Origin: Arsenophonus sp045399315
Lineage (GTDB): Bacteria; Pseudomonadota; Gammaproteobacteria; Enterobacterales; Enterobacteriaceae
Assembly (NCBI GenBank): GCA_045399315.1
Contig: DAYVGO010000032.1
Span: 26,312-90,311 of the forward strand
Direction of reading: 5' to 3'
Length of the DNA stretch: 64,000 bases
Each line of letters begins with the position of its first letter. Position 1 is the stretch's first letter. The notes under the pieces were generated by a model. It was not told where the DNA came from. It ran no database searches and saw only the letters and a list, made by a program, of their open reading frames with translations. The translations under genes and the position numbers were made by a program. Below, in pieces: positions 26,355 to 36,082 of the stretch.

Positions 26355-27265
26355 TTTCTTTCAACTATATTAACACGATTTGCATGAGGACTAGTTTGCT
26401 CAACTAAACGTTGGTTATTGGCTAGCGGAAATGTTTCGTTATCAAAGGCTAAATCTCCGCCATTAATAATAGTGCTGGTATGATTAATTTCTTTGAAATT
26501 GAATAGGTTGCTGTCGCATAAATGTGAAGGAACAATATTTTGGATAGCTTGGAACATAGTTTCAATCCGTCCTGGATAATGTTTATCCCATTCTCTTAGC
26601 ATATTACCTATAATTTGCCGTTGTAAATTGGGCTGTGAACCACAAAGATTGCAAGGAATAATTGGGAATGCTTTAATTTTTGCGTAACTGGCAATATCTT
26701 TTTCCCGACAATAGGCTAACGGCCGAATAATGATATGTTTACCATTGTCACTCATTAGCTTAGGTGGCATCCCTTTAAGTTTGCCGCCATAAAACATATT
26801 GAGAAAAACGGTTTGTAAAATATCATCGCGGTGATGACCTAAGGCAATTTTAGTTGCGCCCAGCTCACTGGCAGTACGATATAGAATACCTCGACGTAGG
26901 CGAGAGCATAAGGAACAGGTAGTTTTTCCGGCTGGAATTTTTTCTTTTACTATGCCATAAGTATTCTCTTCAATTATTTGATATTCAATATCAAGCTTAT
27001 CTAGATAAGATGGCAAAATATGTGCTGGAAAACCTGGTTGTTTTTGGTCAAGATTGACGGCAAATAAACTAAAATTTACTAGTGCACTTTTTTGTAAATT
27101 CTGCAATATTGATAATAGTGTATAGCTATCTTTGCCGCCGGAAAGACAAACCATAATGTGATCGTTTTCTTCAATCATGTTAAAGTCACTGATCGCCTGA
27201 CCAACATTACGACGTAACTTTTTTTGCAGTTTATTAAAGTTATACTGTTCTTTTTGTTGATTCAT
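26351..27265 (-). CDS. ttcA: tRNA 2-thiocytidine biosynthesis protein TtcA
   Basis: TtcA inserts sulfur at C32 of several tRNAs using an ATP-pyrophosphatase fold and an Fe-S cluster. The protein has 304 residues (E. coli 311). The PP-loop is SGGKDS (42-47). Cluster cysteines are Cys117 and Cys120 in CSLCSRLRRG, plus Cys205/Cys208 in PCNLCGSQPN. GHHRDDILQTVFLNMFYGG is the conserved adenylation region. It is intact and divergent from emrE. Confidence 0.96.
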   Translation of the reverse strand: MNQQKEQYNFNKLQKKLRRNVGQAISDFNMIEENDHIMVCLSGGKDSYTLLSILQNLQKSALVNFSLFAVNLDQKQPGFPAHILPSYLDKLDIEYQIIEENTYGIVKEKIPAGKTTCSLCSRLRRGILYRTASELGATKIALGHHRDDILQTVFLNMFYGGKLKGMPPKLMSDNGKHIIIRPLAYCREKDIASYAKIKAFPIIPCNLCGSQPNLQRQIIGNMLREWDKHYPGRIETMFQAIQNIVPSHLCDSNLFNFKEINHTSTIINGGDLAFDNETFPLANNQRLVEQTSPHANRVNIVERK

Positions 27266-27478
27266 ATTTATTACTAATGTATTAAAGATTAAAGGTAATC
27301 GATTTTATTATTAAGAGAATGATTTTTAAAACCACAATGATAAGAAAATGCGACCAGTTTAGGCTACTTTAACCAAAAAGAAAACTTTTGATGGTTATTT
27401 AATTTTATGCCAAATAGAGGCAATAGATGTTTGGATTATCTTAATGTTGTGATAATTAGTTTATATTTAGGAGCATAA

Positions 27479-27811
27479 ATGAACGGATTGGCTTATTTAT
27501 TAATGTCGATTGTAGCTGAAGTGATTGCAACCACTTTATTAAAGGTTTCTGATGGTTTTACTCGTTTGTTGCCATCGATTGTAGTTGTTGTTGGTTATGG
27601 CATTTCATTTTTTGGTTTATCGCAAGTAGTAAAAATGATGCCATTAGGGATAGCTTATGCTATTTGGTCTGGTTTAGGTATTGTGCTGGTGTCAGTGGCA
27701 GCGTTGTTTTTCTATCAGCAAAAATTAGATTGGCCAGCAATTTTAGGTATTTTATTAATTATTTCTGGTGTCTTAGTCATTAATTTGGTTTCTAAAACTA
27801 GTATTCATTAA
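27479..27811 (+). CDS. emrE: Small multidrug resistance transporter EmrE
   Basis: A 110-residue four-helix SMR protein, same length as E. coli EmrE. The essential carboxylate Glu14 is in SIVAEVIATTLLK. GIAYAIWSGLGIVLVS and PAILGILLIISGVLVINL correspond to helices 3 and 4. It exports cationic drugs and quaternary amines in exchange for protons across the inner membrane as an antiparallel dimer. A good SD (TAGGAG) precedes the ATG. It is intact, though most accessory transport genes in this window are broken. MdtI/MdtJ-type subunits are less likely because the residues around Glu14 and the helix-3 motif follow EmrE. Confidence 0.9.
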   Translation: MNGLAYLLMSIVAEVIATTLLKVSDGFTRLLPSIVVVVGYGISFFGLSQVVKMMPLGIAYAIWSGLGIVLVSVAALFFYQQKLDWPAILGILLIISGVLVINLVSKTSIH

Positions 27812-27932
27812 TAATCTTTTTAGCCTGACATCTATTTGGTTATTGGGCTATTTTTAGCTGGCAAGTTGCAATGTTGCGATTAACTAGTGATAGCAAAGCT
27901 GGACTGATAATCATAATCCAGCCAATATTGCT

Positions 27933-28454
27933 TTAATGGCTATTTTTTTTAAACGATAAAAATTGGCTTAACAGAACAATTATTGCTACTAGCAAATAAA
28001 CAGTAAAAATAATTAATAACCATACTGGCATTTCAATATTTAAAAATGACCACTGTTTTTGGCTACAGTCACCATAGGCTTCAAAAACAGTCGGCAACCA
28101 GCGGTTAAGTGGCAGCCATGAAGGAAGGTTAACGGCAAAATCGCACGAGTCAAAAGGAGAGGGATATAGTTGTATTCTTGTATGTTCCCAGGTTAATTTC
28201 AATCCTTGCCAGCTACTATATAACCACAAAATGAGTGCCACAAAACGAAAAACACTTTGTGGTGCGATGGCACCTATTAAGCCGGCAGCTAAGATGGCAA
28301 ATACCACCATACGTTCGTAAATGCATAATAGACAGGGTCTAAGCCCCATAGCGTGTTGAAAATAGAGCGCAATAATTTCTAATAGGCAGGCGCTAATAGC
28401 AAGTAATAGCCAGGCTTTCCTGGTTTGAGAGTATGAATAAAAAAATTTAAGCAT
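27933..28454 (-). CDS. dsbB: Disulfide bond formation protein B
   Basis: DsbB is an inner-membrane protein that reoxidises DsbA using ubiquinone. At 173 residues it has four membrane helices. The two redox pairs are present: Cys41/Cys44 in LRPCLLCIYER and Cys104/Cys130 in the second periplasmic loop (FDSCDFA, YGDCSQKQW). Arg48, a quinone contact in E. coli, is kept in YERMV. Downstream of the dead nhaB on the same strand, as in enterics. Confidence 0.96.
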   Translation of the reverse strand: MLKFFYSYSQTRKAWLLLAISACLLEIIALYFQHAMGLRPCLLCIYERMVVFAILAAGLIGAIAPQSVFRFVALILWLYSSWQGLKLTWEHTRIQLYPSPFDSCDFAVNLPSWLPLNRWLPTVFEAYGDCSQKQWSFLNIEMPVWLLIIFTVYLLVAIIVLLSQFLSFKKNSH

Positions 28455-28630
28455 GTTAATTCTATTCCATTATCAGTATAAGTTAATCAGGGAAAACATA
28501 TGATCTTATTTTATTTAAGCCAAAATAAAGCGGCTAATTTGAATTAGCTAATAAGATAGGATAATGAACTAAATTTGTTAAATAAATTTTCTATTTAGCC
28601 AGGAGATTTTTTTCTTGTATAAAAGACAAA

Positions 28631-28658
28631 TGCTATTATTTTCAATTAAATAATAGCA
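28631..28658 (-). terminator. Hairpin downstream of nhaB remnant
   Basis: TGCTATTATT (28631-28640) and AATAATAGCA (28649-28658) form a 10-bp stem just after the nhaB stop. On the reverse strand TTTGTCTTTT follows. Confidence 0.5.
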
Positions 28659-28669
28659 TTGTTAAAAAT

Positions 28670-30193
28670 TTATTTAGCTAAATTTACCAACCCTAACACA
28701 GTGAACCGATCAGTTGCCGGGATCAACCATAGCTTAATGGCTAATAAACCGACTGATGTTATCACAATAGTATAAGGTAAAACCATGATAATCATTCGAC
28801 CATACGAAAGGCGAATAAGTGGCGAAGGCACTGAAGTTAATAAAAACAGAAAAGCCGCCTGGCCGTTTGGTGTGGCTATTGAAGGTAAGTTAGTACCAGT
28901 ATTATCGACAACGGCCAGATATTCATATTGCTGGCGTGATATTAAGCCTTCTTTTAACGCACTTAGCACTTCGTTTATATAAACTGTGCTAACAAAAACG
29001 TTGTCAGAAATAGCAGAAAGTAAACCGTTAAATAAATAAAATAAAACAAGTTGTGATGATTCAGAAGACTGTAATACAAATTGAATAAATGGCGTAAAAA
29101 GTTGTTGATCAACAATTACCGCAACAATTGGGAAAAATACGGTTAATAGCGCACTAAATGGTAAGGCTTCTTCAAAAGCTTTGCTATCGCGTGTTCGTCA
29201 GTGATGCTGCAAAATGAAGTAATTAGGATGATCACGGACGAACCGATTAGGCCGAATTTGGCTAAATGGAAAGTTAAAGCGATAATTAACCAAATACCTA
29301 CCAATGCTTGACAAATCAGCTGTAATTTTCTCGCCTCTCCCGTTTTTGGCGACTATTTTTATCATGGATTTGCAGAATATGCCTCACACTCTTAGGTAAT
29401 TCAGCACCGTAACCAAATAGTTTAAAACGTTCGAAGCAATAGCAGACAATTAAACCAAAAACAAATACCGGTAAAATTACAGGGAATAATATGTAAGAAA
29501 AAGTAATGAAATTTCAGCTAACATATTTAGCAATAATTAAATTTTGTGGCTCACCAACCATTGTCATTACACCACCTATGCTGTCCCAACTCTGGCGTGC
29601 ATCATTAGTCTACGCAAAAAAGTGCGAAATTGTTCAAGGACCTGGCCTTTGTCAGTTATAGTAGAGTTGTCATCTGACGGACCAAGTTCTTCCTGACTTG
29701 ATATATGGTTATGATAGATAGAATAAAAAACGACAGCTACACTAATCACCACTGCAATTACGGTTAGCGTGTCTAGAAAGGCAGAAAGAAAAGCGTTTGT
29801 CAGGCAGAAAGCGAGCGAAGCAAAAGAATACGTTTAGAATGAATTGATAGCAGTAATTTTGTGAAGACAAATAAGAGTAATTGTTTTATGAAATAAATGC
29901 CTGTAACCATAAAGATTAACAGCAATATCACTTCAATATTATTAGCAATTTCATGGCTAACTTGCTGTGGCGAAGTCATACCGATTATTATTGCTTCAAT
30001 CGCAAGTAATCCTCTAGGTAGCAGGGAGGAGGAACATTTCAGTGCCATGGCGAGAGTAAAAATAAATTCAACAATCAGTAATCAACCTGTAATAAAAGGA
30101 TTGAGGAAAAAAACAGATTGGATTAATTCTTAAAAAGAAAATAATGGTCAATTTGTACCATTTAGGAGAATTACCAAGGAAATTTTTCAACAT
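28670..30193 (-). pseudogene. nhaB: Na+/H+ antiporter NhaB, inactivated
   Basis: Inner-membrane Na+/H+ antiporter. N-terminal codons from about 30193 read MLKNFLGNSPKWYKLTIIFF, then a frameshift and a TGA. The frame from 30048 gives MALKCSSSLLPRGLLAIEAI and EVILLLIFMVTGIYFIKQLL. Between 29800 and 28990 fragments in several frames match the middle of NhaB (for example LEQFRTFLRRLMMHARVGTA, MTMVGEPQNLI, IDQQLFTPFIQFVL). The last 99 codons are open from 28969 (NTGTNLPSIATPNGQAAFLF). Many frameshifts. The gene lies between dsbB and the divergent fadR, the normal place. Confidence 0.92.
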
Positions 30194-30442
30194 AATTTGT
30201 CTGCTATTTATATTCATTATTACTTGTTTTCCTTAACGAGTATATACATAAAATTGACTAAAGTTGCATACTACTTTTTTTATACTAGAAATTAAAATAA
30301 GCATCTGTTAGTTAACGTCATATTATAATAAGTCTTTATGATCAAATTAGTATTTCTCAATAACTTGGCTACCTCAATGTATATCATTCTGATATTATCT
30401 CGTTTTATAGTGACTAAAAATTTCTTTTAGGTAGAGAAAAAT

Positions 30443-31165
30443 ATGATAATAAGAGCGCAAAGTCCCGCTAATTTTGCAGAAGAGTATATTGTTGAAAGTA
30501 TTTGGAATAACCATTTTCCACCAGGTTCAATTTTACCGGCAGAACGTGAGCTATCTGAATTGATTGGCGTAACAAGAACTACATTACGAGAAGTATTACA
30601 GCGGCTTGCTAGAGATGGTTGGCTAACTATTCAACATGGAAAACCAACAAAAGTAAACAATTTTTGGGAAACTTCGGGACTTAATATTTTAGAGACAGTG
30701 GCTCGCTTAGATCACAGTGGTGCGCCAAAATTGATCGAAGACTTATTATCTGTCAGAACTAATATTTCTGCTATTTTTATTCGAACTGCCTTTCGTAAAA
30801 ATAAACACAAGTCATTGGAAATATTATCAATTAGAGAGAATATTGAAGATTGTTCTGAAGCATTTAGCACGGTTGATTATAATATTTTTCGTGGATTAGC
30901 ATTTGTCTGTGATAATCCTATTTATGGTTTGATCCTTAATGGCTTAAAAGGGTTGTATACCCGTATTGGTCATTACTACTTTTCTGATCCTAAAGCTCGT
31001 CAACTTGCTTATGATTTTTATAATGATTTAGCTAAGATATGTGAACAGCAAGACTATGATAAAGTATTAGATCGTGTTCGTAGCTATGGCAAAGAAAGCG
31101 GTAATATTTGGCGTCAGATGAAAGATAAAGATAATATGATAAATAATTTGTCTGAGCCGCGCTAA
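30443..31165 (+). CDS. fadR: Fatty acid metabolism regulator FadR
   Basis: GntR-family regulator that represses fad genes and activates fabA/fabB, released by long-chain acyl-CoA. The protein has 240 residues (E. coli 239). The N-terminal winged helix (ERELSELIGVTRTTLREVLQ and RLARDGWLTIQHGKPTKVNN) is almost identical to E. coli. The C-terminal acyl-CoA domain starts TSGLNILETVARLDH and includes NPIYGLILNGLKGLYTRIGH. The tail after about residue 205 is more divergent. It is intact, with an RBS just before the ATG. Confidence 0.96.
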   Translation: MIIRAQSPANFAEEYIVESIWNNHFPPGSILPAERELSELIGVTRTTLREVLQRLARDGWLTIQHGKPTKVNNFWETSGLNILETVARLDHSGAPKLIEDLLSVRTNISAIFIRTAFRKNKHKSLEILSIRENIEDCSEAFSTVDYNIFRGLAFVCDNPIYGLILNGLKGLYTRIGHYYFSDPKARQLAYDFYNDLAKICEQQDYDKVLDRVRSYGKESGNIWRQMKDKDNMINNLSEPR

Positions 31166-31205
31166 CTGCATTGCTAGTTAAAAAATAGTATAAGTTTATT
31201 TTTGA

Positions 31206-31226
31206 TTCCCTCATCACAAGTGAGGG
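31206..31226 (+). terminator. Weak hairpin between fadR and yeaD remnant
   Basis: CCCTCA and TGAGGG pair around TCACAAG. There is no T run; a possible bidirectional terminator between convergent genes. Confidence 0.4.
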
Positions 31227-31238
31227 GCGTTATTGATT

Positions 31239-32136
31239 TTATAGCATTACATCTTCAATTTTGATGCTACGGACACCTATCGCGTTAATGACATGCGGGC
31301 AGGTTTTTCACCTTCAGGTCGCATTGGTTGGCTAATACAGACTGTTTCAAGACAGAGCATTCTTTTGTAACTATCAGTGGTTATATCTTTTATTGTACTG
31401 GATAGTTCGGCTCCTGGATTCCCGCATACTATGTCACTATGATGGTAATGATGCATTTCTAAAATACGTTGCCAATTTTTATCATAGATCAGATTACAGT
31501 TATCGGATACGGTATAAATACGATAGGTTCAGCCAGTTAGATAAGTTTTTGTGTCTTCAGTATAAACTTCACGATCAGCCACTTTATAAATATAATGTTG
31601 GTCTAATCCTTCAACATAAACCTTATTTATATTAATGACTTGTAAATAGGTATGCAGTGCATCAGTGGCAGGTTTAGTACCATAATATTCAAATTCAATT
31701 TCACAGGTTGCTCCTAGTTTTAAACACGTAATTAACGTAAATTCATGTGGCCAGATTTTTTTGTCCATTCATTATCAGAAAGTGTCAATGCAAGGAGTAC
31801 ACAATCTGTATGCTCATTATGTGTTATCAATTGCCATTCTTGTAAACGAGCAAGACCATAATTGGGTTGAGCCACTAGACCAAACCAAGGCCAGCAGATA
31901 GGGATCCCGCCACGAATAGCGATATTTTTTTGGAATAGACTTTTTTACTTAACCAGCTGCAGGGGTTTTCCCCATTAGGCTGCCAACTGAGTAGTTGGGC
32001 ACCCTGGAGACTGATTGTGGCGCTCATTTTAGGATGAGAAACAATAATGACCAGTAGTTCATAGAGTTGTCGCAGGGTAATATAGGGTGAAATTTGTTCA
32101 ATTATCGGCAAAGTGAACAGTGTCGTGTAATTTCAT
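31239..32136 (-). pseudogene. yeaD: Glucose-6-phosphate 1-epimerase-like protein YeaD, inactivated
   Basis: Aldose-epimerase fold enzyme that interconverts alpha and beta glucose 6-phosphate. ATG 32136 reads MKLHDTVHF; a frameshift then gives LPIIEQISPYITLRQLYELL, followed by ATISLQGAQLLSWQPNG. Further shifts lead to KKIWPHEFTLITCLKLGATC and ALHTYLQVININKVYVEGL. The end (LCLETVCISQPMRPEGEKPA) is in yet another frame, with a stop near 31297. At least four breaks. It is next to gapA, as in E. coli. Confidence 0.9.
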
Positions 32137-32212
32137 AATTCTATCCTTTTTATATTTCTTATGATTTGGCCATTAGTGAGTTTGAAAATATTGTTGGATT
32201 ATATGCCAGAAT

Positions 32213-32238
32213 AAAAAAAGCCGCCATTGATGGCGGCT
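32213..32238 (-). terminator. gapA terminator
   Basis: On the reverse strand AGCCGCC-ATCAAT-GGCGGCT is followed by seven T. A strong Rho-independent terminator 20 bases after the gapA stop. Confidence 0.88.
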
Positions 32239-32259
32239 TGAGGGTGGTAATTACGCTAT

Positions 32260-33255
32260 TTATTTAGCAATATGCGCAATTAAATCTAAAACTTTATTAG
32301 AATAGCCGGTTTCATTATCATACCAGGCCACTAATTTTACAAAATTATCGTTTAAGGCAATACCTGCTTTGGCATCAAAAATAGAGGTTAACTTGTCACC
32401 ATTAAAGTCAGTGGAAACAACGTCATCTTCTGTGTAACCAAGAATACCTTTCAATTCTCCATCTACCGCTTGTCGGATCGCTTGGCAAATTTCTTTATAA
32501 CTTGCAGGCTTATTTAAACGAACAGTTAGGTCAACAACTGAAACATTAGGAGTAGGAACGCGGAAAGCCATACCGGTTAATTTTCCATTTAGTTCAGGAA
32601 TGACTTTACCAACCGCTCTAGCTGCTCCGGTTGATGAAGGAATGATATTTTGTGAAGCACCACGTCCACCACGCCAATCTTTAGTGGAAGGCCCGTCGAC
32701 GGTTTTTTGGGTTGCTGTCGTTGCATGAACTGTAGTCATCAGTCCTTCAATAATGCCAAATTTGTCATTGATAACTTTAGCTAATGGCGCTAAGCAGTTA
32801 GTAGTACAAGAGGCGTTAGAAACAATATCTTGACCACTATAGGTGTTATGATTAACACCCATAACGAACATAGGTGTATCATCTTTAGATGGTCCAGTTA
32901 AAACGACTTTTTTAGCCCCCGCAGCAATATGCTTACGCGCTGTTTCATCTGTTAAGAAAATACCTGTAGCTTCAGCTACCACATCAACACTCATTTCTTC
33001 CCATTTTAAGTTAGCCGGGTCTTTTTCTGATGTGCAGCGAATGGTTTTACCATTAACCACCAGGTGACCATCTTTAACTTCAATAGTACCGTTGAAACGG
33101 CCATGAGTTGAGTCATATTTCAGCACATAGGCCATATAATTAGCATCTAATAAATCGTTAATTGCCACGATTTCGATATCTTTACGCTCTTGGGCAGCAC
33201 GAAAAACAATACGGCCAATACGACCGACACCATTAATACCTATTTTGATAGTCAT
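32260..33255 (-). CDS. gapA: Glyceraldehyde-3-phosphate dehydrogenase A
   Basis: Glycolytic enzyme that converts GAP to 1,3-bisphosphoglycerate with NAD. The ATG at 33255, preceded by GGTGGA, gives 331 residues as in E. coli (MTIKIGINGVGRIGR); the in-frame codons upstream are not part of the gene. Catalytic Cys150 is in SNASCTTNCLAP, and the NAD-binding GINGVGRIGR has Val in place of the usual Phe/Gly region residue. Conserved HATTATQKTVDGPS (His177) and the final WYDNETGYSNKVLDL are present. It is intact, as expected for a glycolytic housekeeping gene. Confidence 0.98.
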   Translation of the reverse strand: MTIKIGINGVGRIGRIVFRAAQERKDIEIVAINDLLDANYMAYVLKYDSTHGRFNGTIEVKDGHLVVNGKTIRCTSEKDPANLKWEEMSVDVVAEATGIFLTDETARKHIAAGAKKVVLTGPSKDDTPMFVMGVNHNTYSGQDIVSNASCTTNCLAPLAKVINDKFGIIEGLMTTVHATTATQKTVDGPSTKDWRGGRGASQNIIPSSTGAARAVGKVIPELNGKLTGMAFRVPTPNVSVVDLTVRLNKPASYKEICQAIRQAVDGELKGILGYTEDDVVSTDFNGDKLTSIFDAKAGIALNDNFVKLVAWYDNETGYSNKVLDLIAHIAK

Positions 33256-33601
33256 AGTATTTCCACCAGCTATATTTAATTTAAAAGAATTCAACATTGT
33301 TTCTATCGTCACCAAAACCTTGTCATCCGTCAAGCGGAATCGTGTCAATTCTTATAAGAATTGATATATAAAACATCTTTTGTATATTTAGCAAATAAGC
33401 TTAAAGCCAATGTTTGGATTTACTATTATCGGTTTGGTTAGGAAGATTTAAAGTGAATATCATTAACATATATAAGTTATATCACAAATTAGAGCAGAAA
33501 AAGCCTTTTTGCTAGGCTAAAAATAGTTGAAATGGTTTAGTGTTAACTTTTGCTCAACAAGTAAAATAATTCCCTTTGCTAGAAAATAAGGAAAGCTTTT
33601 T
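33256..33601. other. Divergent spacer gapA / msrB remnant
   Basis: Holds the gapA promoter region. The only structured element seen is the perfect palindrome at 33346-33363, annotated separately. Confidence 0.5.
33346..33363. promoter_or_regulatory. Perfect 18-bp palindrome upstream of gapA
   Basis: CAATTCTTATAAGAATTG is fully self-complementary and lies about 90-110 bases before the gapA ATG. It could be an operator or part of a promoter region; no specific regulator is recognised. Confidence 0.35.
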
Positions 33602-33878
33602 ATGACAGAAAAAAACCGTAAACGCATTAAGACGGATTAACTTAATAAAATGCGATATCATGTCACCCAAAAAACTGGAACTGAGCCACTTTTTTCATGT
33701 AAATTGTTACATAATCAGCGAGAAGGGATTTACTACTGTTTATGTTGCCATGCGCCGTAATGCGTATTTAGGCCATGTTTTCACTGATGGTACGCAGTCG
33801 AACGGGCAACGTTACTGCATTAATTCTGTAATATTAAGTTTTACTGATCAACAATCTGGTGAGGTAACTGAGGGGTAA
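33602..33878 (+). pseudogene. msrB: Methionine-R-sulfoxide reductase B, inactivated
   Basis: MsrB reduces methionine R-sulfoxide. ATG 33602 reads MTEKNRKRIKTD, TAA (33638), LNKMRYHVTQKTGTEPLF, LLHNQREGIYYCLCCHAP. About 45 residues are then deleted with a frame change, leading to AYLGHVFTDGTQSNGQRYCI. The deletion removes one zinc CxxC pair (GNCDAH region) while the C-terminal active-site Cys segment RYCINS survives. Dead; same position beside gapA and yeaC as in E. coli. Confidence 0.92.
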
Positions 33879-33942
33879 GTAAGGTCAGCTGGTGGACCAA
33901 AGCGTGATAAGTATAGGATGAAAATTGAAAAAAGGGTAAAAC

Positions 33943-34191
33943 ATGGAGCTTAATAATCTGGTAAATTTAATGACAGTTGAAATTTATCAACAATTACTGA
34001 CGGCGGTTGAGCTGGGTAAATGGCCAGATGGTGTTGCACTGACGACTGAGCAAAAAGAAAATAGCTTACAAGCTATTATGCTTTGGCAGGCTAGACATAA
34101 TCATAATGCGCAGCATATGACGATTGGTACGGATGGTAATATCAAATTAAAAACCAAAAATGAGCTAAAAAAATTGTTTACCAGTGATTAA
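33943..34191 (+). CDS. yeaC: DUF1315 family protein YeaC
   Basis: An 82-residue protein of unknown function, conserved in gammaproteobacteria (E. coli YeaC, 90 residues). It begins MELNNLVNLMTVEIYQQLL and contains the family core AVELGKWPDGVALTTEQKEN and MLWQARHNHNAQHM. It is shorter than E. coli at the C-terminus by about 8 residues. It has its own ATG with AAAGGG nearby and an intact frame, between the dead msrB and pncA. Confidence 0.9.
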   Translation: MELNNLVNLMTVEIYQQLLTAVELGKWPDGVALTTEQKENSLQAIMLWQARHNHNAQHMTIGTDGNIKLKTKNELKKLFTSD

Positions 34192-34203
34192 CACTAACAG
34201 ATG

Positions 34204-34889
34204 TTAATCGGGTGATTGTCGTTGGCTAACGGCATGCGTGCAGTAGTTAGATTGAATATTCAGATCTAAATAGGTTATTAATTTGGCACCAGCTAAGACC
34301 ATTTCTTGCAATGCTTTTTTAGTGTCTTGGAGATGAAGATTAACACCCCTACAATCATCTTGGATGACCATAACTTGATAACCTAATTGTAGTGCATCAA
34401 GTACGGTGAATTTTACGCAATAGTCTGTTGCTAACCCCATAATATATAAATGGTTGATGTGATTTTTTTATCCAATGCTCTAATTGGGTTTTATGTTGAT
34501 GATCATTATCATTATCAAAAAAAGCACTATAACTATCGATTGTAGGATTGATACCTTTTTGAAAAATTGCCTGAATTGCTGACTGATTAAGAGCGGGATG
34601 AAACTCCGCCTCTTTCTGATCTTAAACACAATGCACTGGCCACCAAATTTAGCGTAAGTCTTTAAGCTTACCTTCACTACCTACTTGGGTTCCTGAATTT
34701 AATGGCAAAGCTTAAATGATCAGTGGGAGACGAGTCCTGACTAGCGATAATGGCAATATTGTGTTGCTAACAGCAGGTGATAACTTTATTGGCCGTATCA
34801 ATAACGTTTTCACTATCTAATACTTCCAGAGCATATCCGGTACAAAAATCATTTTGTAGATCAACCAGTAATAATCCTATATCAGTCAT
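34204..34889 (-). pseudogene. pncA: Nicotinamidase PncA, inactivated
   Basis: Nicotinamidase makes nicotinate from nicotinamide for NAD salvage. ATG 34889 reads MTDIGLLLVDLQNDFCTGYA (catalytic Asp in VDLQNDFC), but TAG cuts it near 34770 (ITCC-stop-QHN). Frameshifts follow through the metal-site region (SQDSSPTDH). The last part from 34440 is open (MGLATDYCVKFTVLDALQLG, with the catalytic Cys), ending at 34204 with a non-family tail. It lies ten bases after ansA, the usual ansA-pncA operon. Confidence 0.92.
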
Positions 34890-34899
34890 AATGTTATCC

Positions 34900-35922
34900 T
34901 TAATAATTGTTACTATAACTTAGTTCACCGCGCAAATTTTTTTGCATCAAGCTACGAATATCATTTGCAGATAAAGACTGGCTAAGTAAATAGTGAAGCT
35001 TGGTAAGTGCAGCCTCAAAAGTCATATCATAACCGTTAATAACCCCAACTTTTGCTAATGCGTGACCGGTCGCATAACCATTCATATTAACCCGACCAGA
35101 TAGGCATTGTGTCAAATTAACCACGATAATATCTTCTTGACAGGCCTTTTCAAGGCATTTTAATAATGCAGATTGTGAAGGTGCGTTACCGACACCATAA
35201 GAACGAAGAATAAGTGCCTTGGTTGGTTGCAATAAAATATTTTCGATACTTTGTTGGCAAATACCAGGATAAATGGTAACAACACCAATCGGTTGTGGGA
35301 TAATTTTGTGGGTGCGGAAATTACCATTATTATTGGGCATAGGACAACTTCGTAAACAACGAATATGAATTCCGGCATCAATCAATGGTGGACAATTTGG
35401 TGAAGTAAAGGCATCAAAACCATCAGCATGTGATTTGACGGTACGATTGCCACGAAATAATTTGTTATTGAAAAATAGAGTCACTTCATTGATGGGGTAG
35501 TTTACCGCCAGATATAACGCATTAAGCAGATTGGTTTGTCCATCGGATCTTAATGCTTCCAACGGTATTTGTGACCCTGTCACGATAATTGGTTTATTTA
35601 AATTCTCAAACATAAATGAGAGTGCAGAGGCGGTAAATGCCATGGTATCGGTACCATGCAGAATAACAAAACCATCATAGTTGTCATAATTATCACGGAT
35701 ATCGTCAGCAATGCACTGCCAATCCTGTGGAGTCATATTAGCGGAGTCAATTAAAGGATAATGTTCCCGGATAGTGAAATGCGGCATTTCAGGCCGATGA
35801 AATTCCGGCATACTGGTCAGCTGTTTTTGTAGGTGACCTGAGGCTGGCACATAGCCATGCGCAGAGTATTGCATGCCAATTGTGCCGCCTGTGTAAACGA
35901 CATAGATGGATTTTTTTTCCAT
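34900..35922 (-). CDS. ansA: L-asparaginase I (cytoplasmic)
   Basis: Hydrolyses asparagine to aspartate and ammonia in the cytoplasm. The protein has 340 residues (E. coli 338). The first catalytic Thr is in YTGGTIGM (residue 14) and the second in LHGTDTMAF (Thr91-Asp92), with Lys of the SDG/K site in a conserved downstream segment. The C-terminal regulatory part includes GYATGHALAKVGVINGYDMT. An intact frame, the first gene of the ansA-pncA unit. Confidence 0.96.
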   Translation of the reverse strand: MEKKSIYVVYTGGTIGMQYSAHGYVPASGHLQKQLTSMPEFHRPEMPHFTIREHYPLIDSANMTPQDWQCIADDIRDNYDNYDGFVILHGTDTMAFTASALSFMFENLNKPIIVTGSQIPLEALRSDGQTNLLNALYLAVNYPINEVTLFFNNKLFRGNRTVKSHADGFDAFTSPNCPPLIDAGIHIRCLRSCPMPNNNGNFRTHKIIPQPIGVVTIYPGICQQSIENILLQPTKALILRSYGVGNAPSQSALLKCLEKACQEDIIVVNLTQCLSGRVNMNGYATGHALAKVGVINGYDMTFEAALTKLHYLLSQSLSANDIRSLMQKNLRGELSYSNNY

Positions 35923-36029
35923 TCTGTTTACCTAGTAATATCAATAAGTAGAAATAGATAAATTTAAAGAATTATAAAGTAGTCAGCTAAGTAAAAGTAG
36001 TGGCAAGTTAAATATATTAATATCAAATG

Positions 36030-36052
36030 AAGCGCCCATCTGCAGAGCGCTT
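36030..36052 (-). terminator. Hairpin downstream of sppA
   Basis: AAGCGC (36030-36035) pairs with GCGCTT (36047-36052), about 30 bases beyond the sppA stop. It lacks a real T run. Confidence 0.4.
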
Positions 36053-36082
36053 GAATGTTAGTAAAATATTACACCTGGTTTA

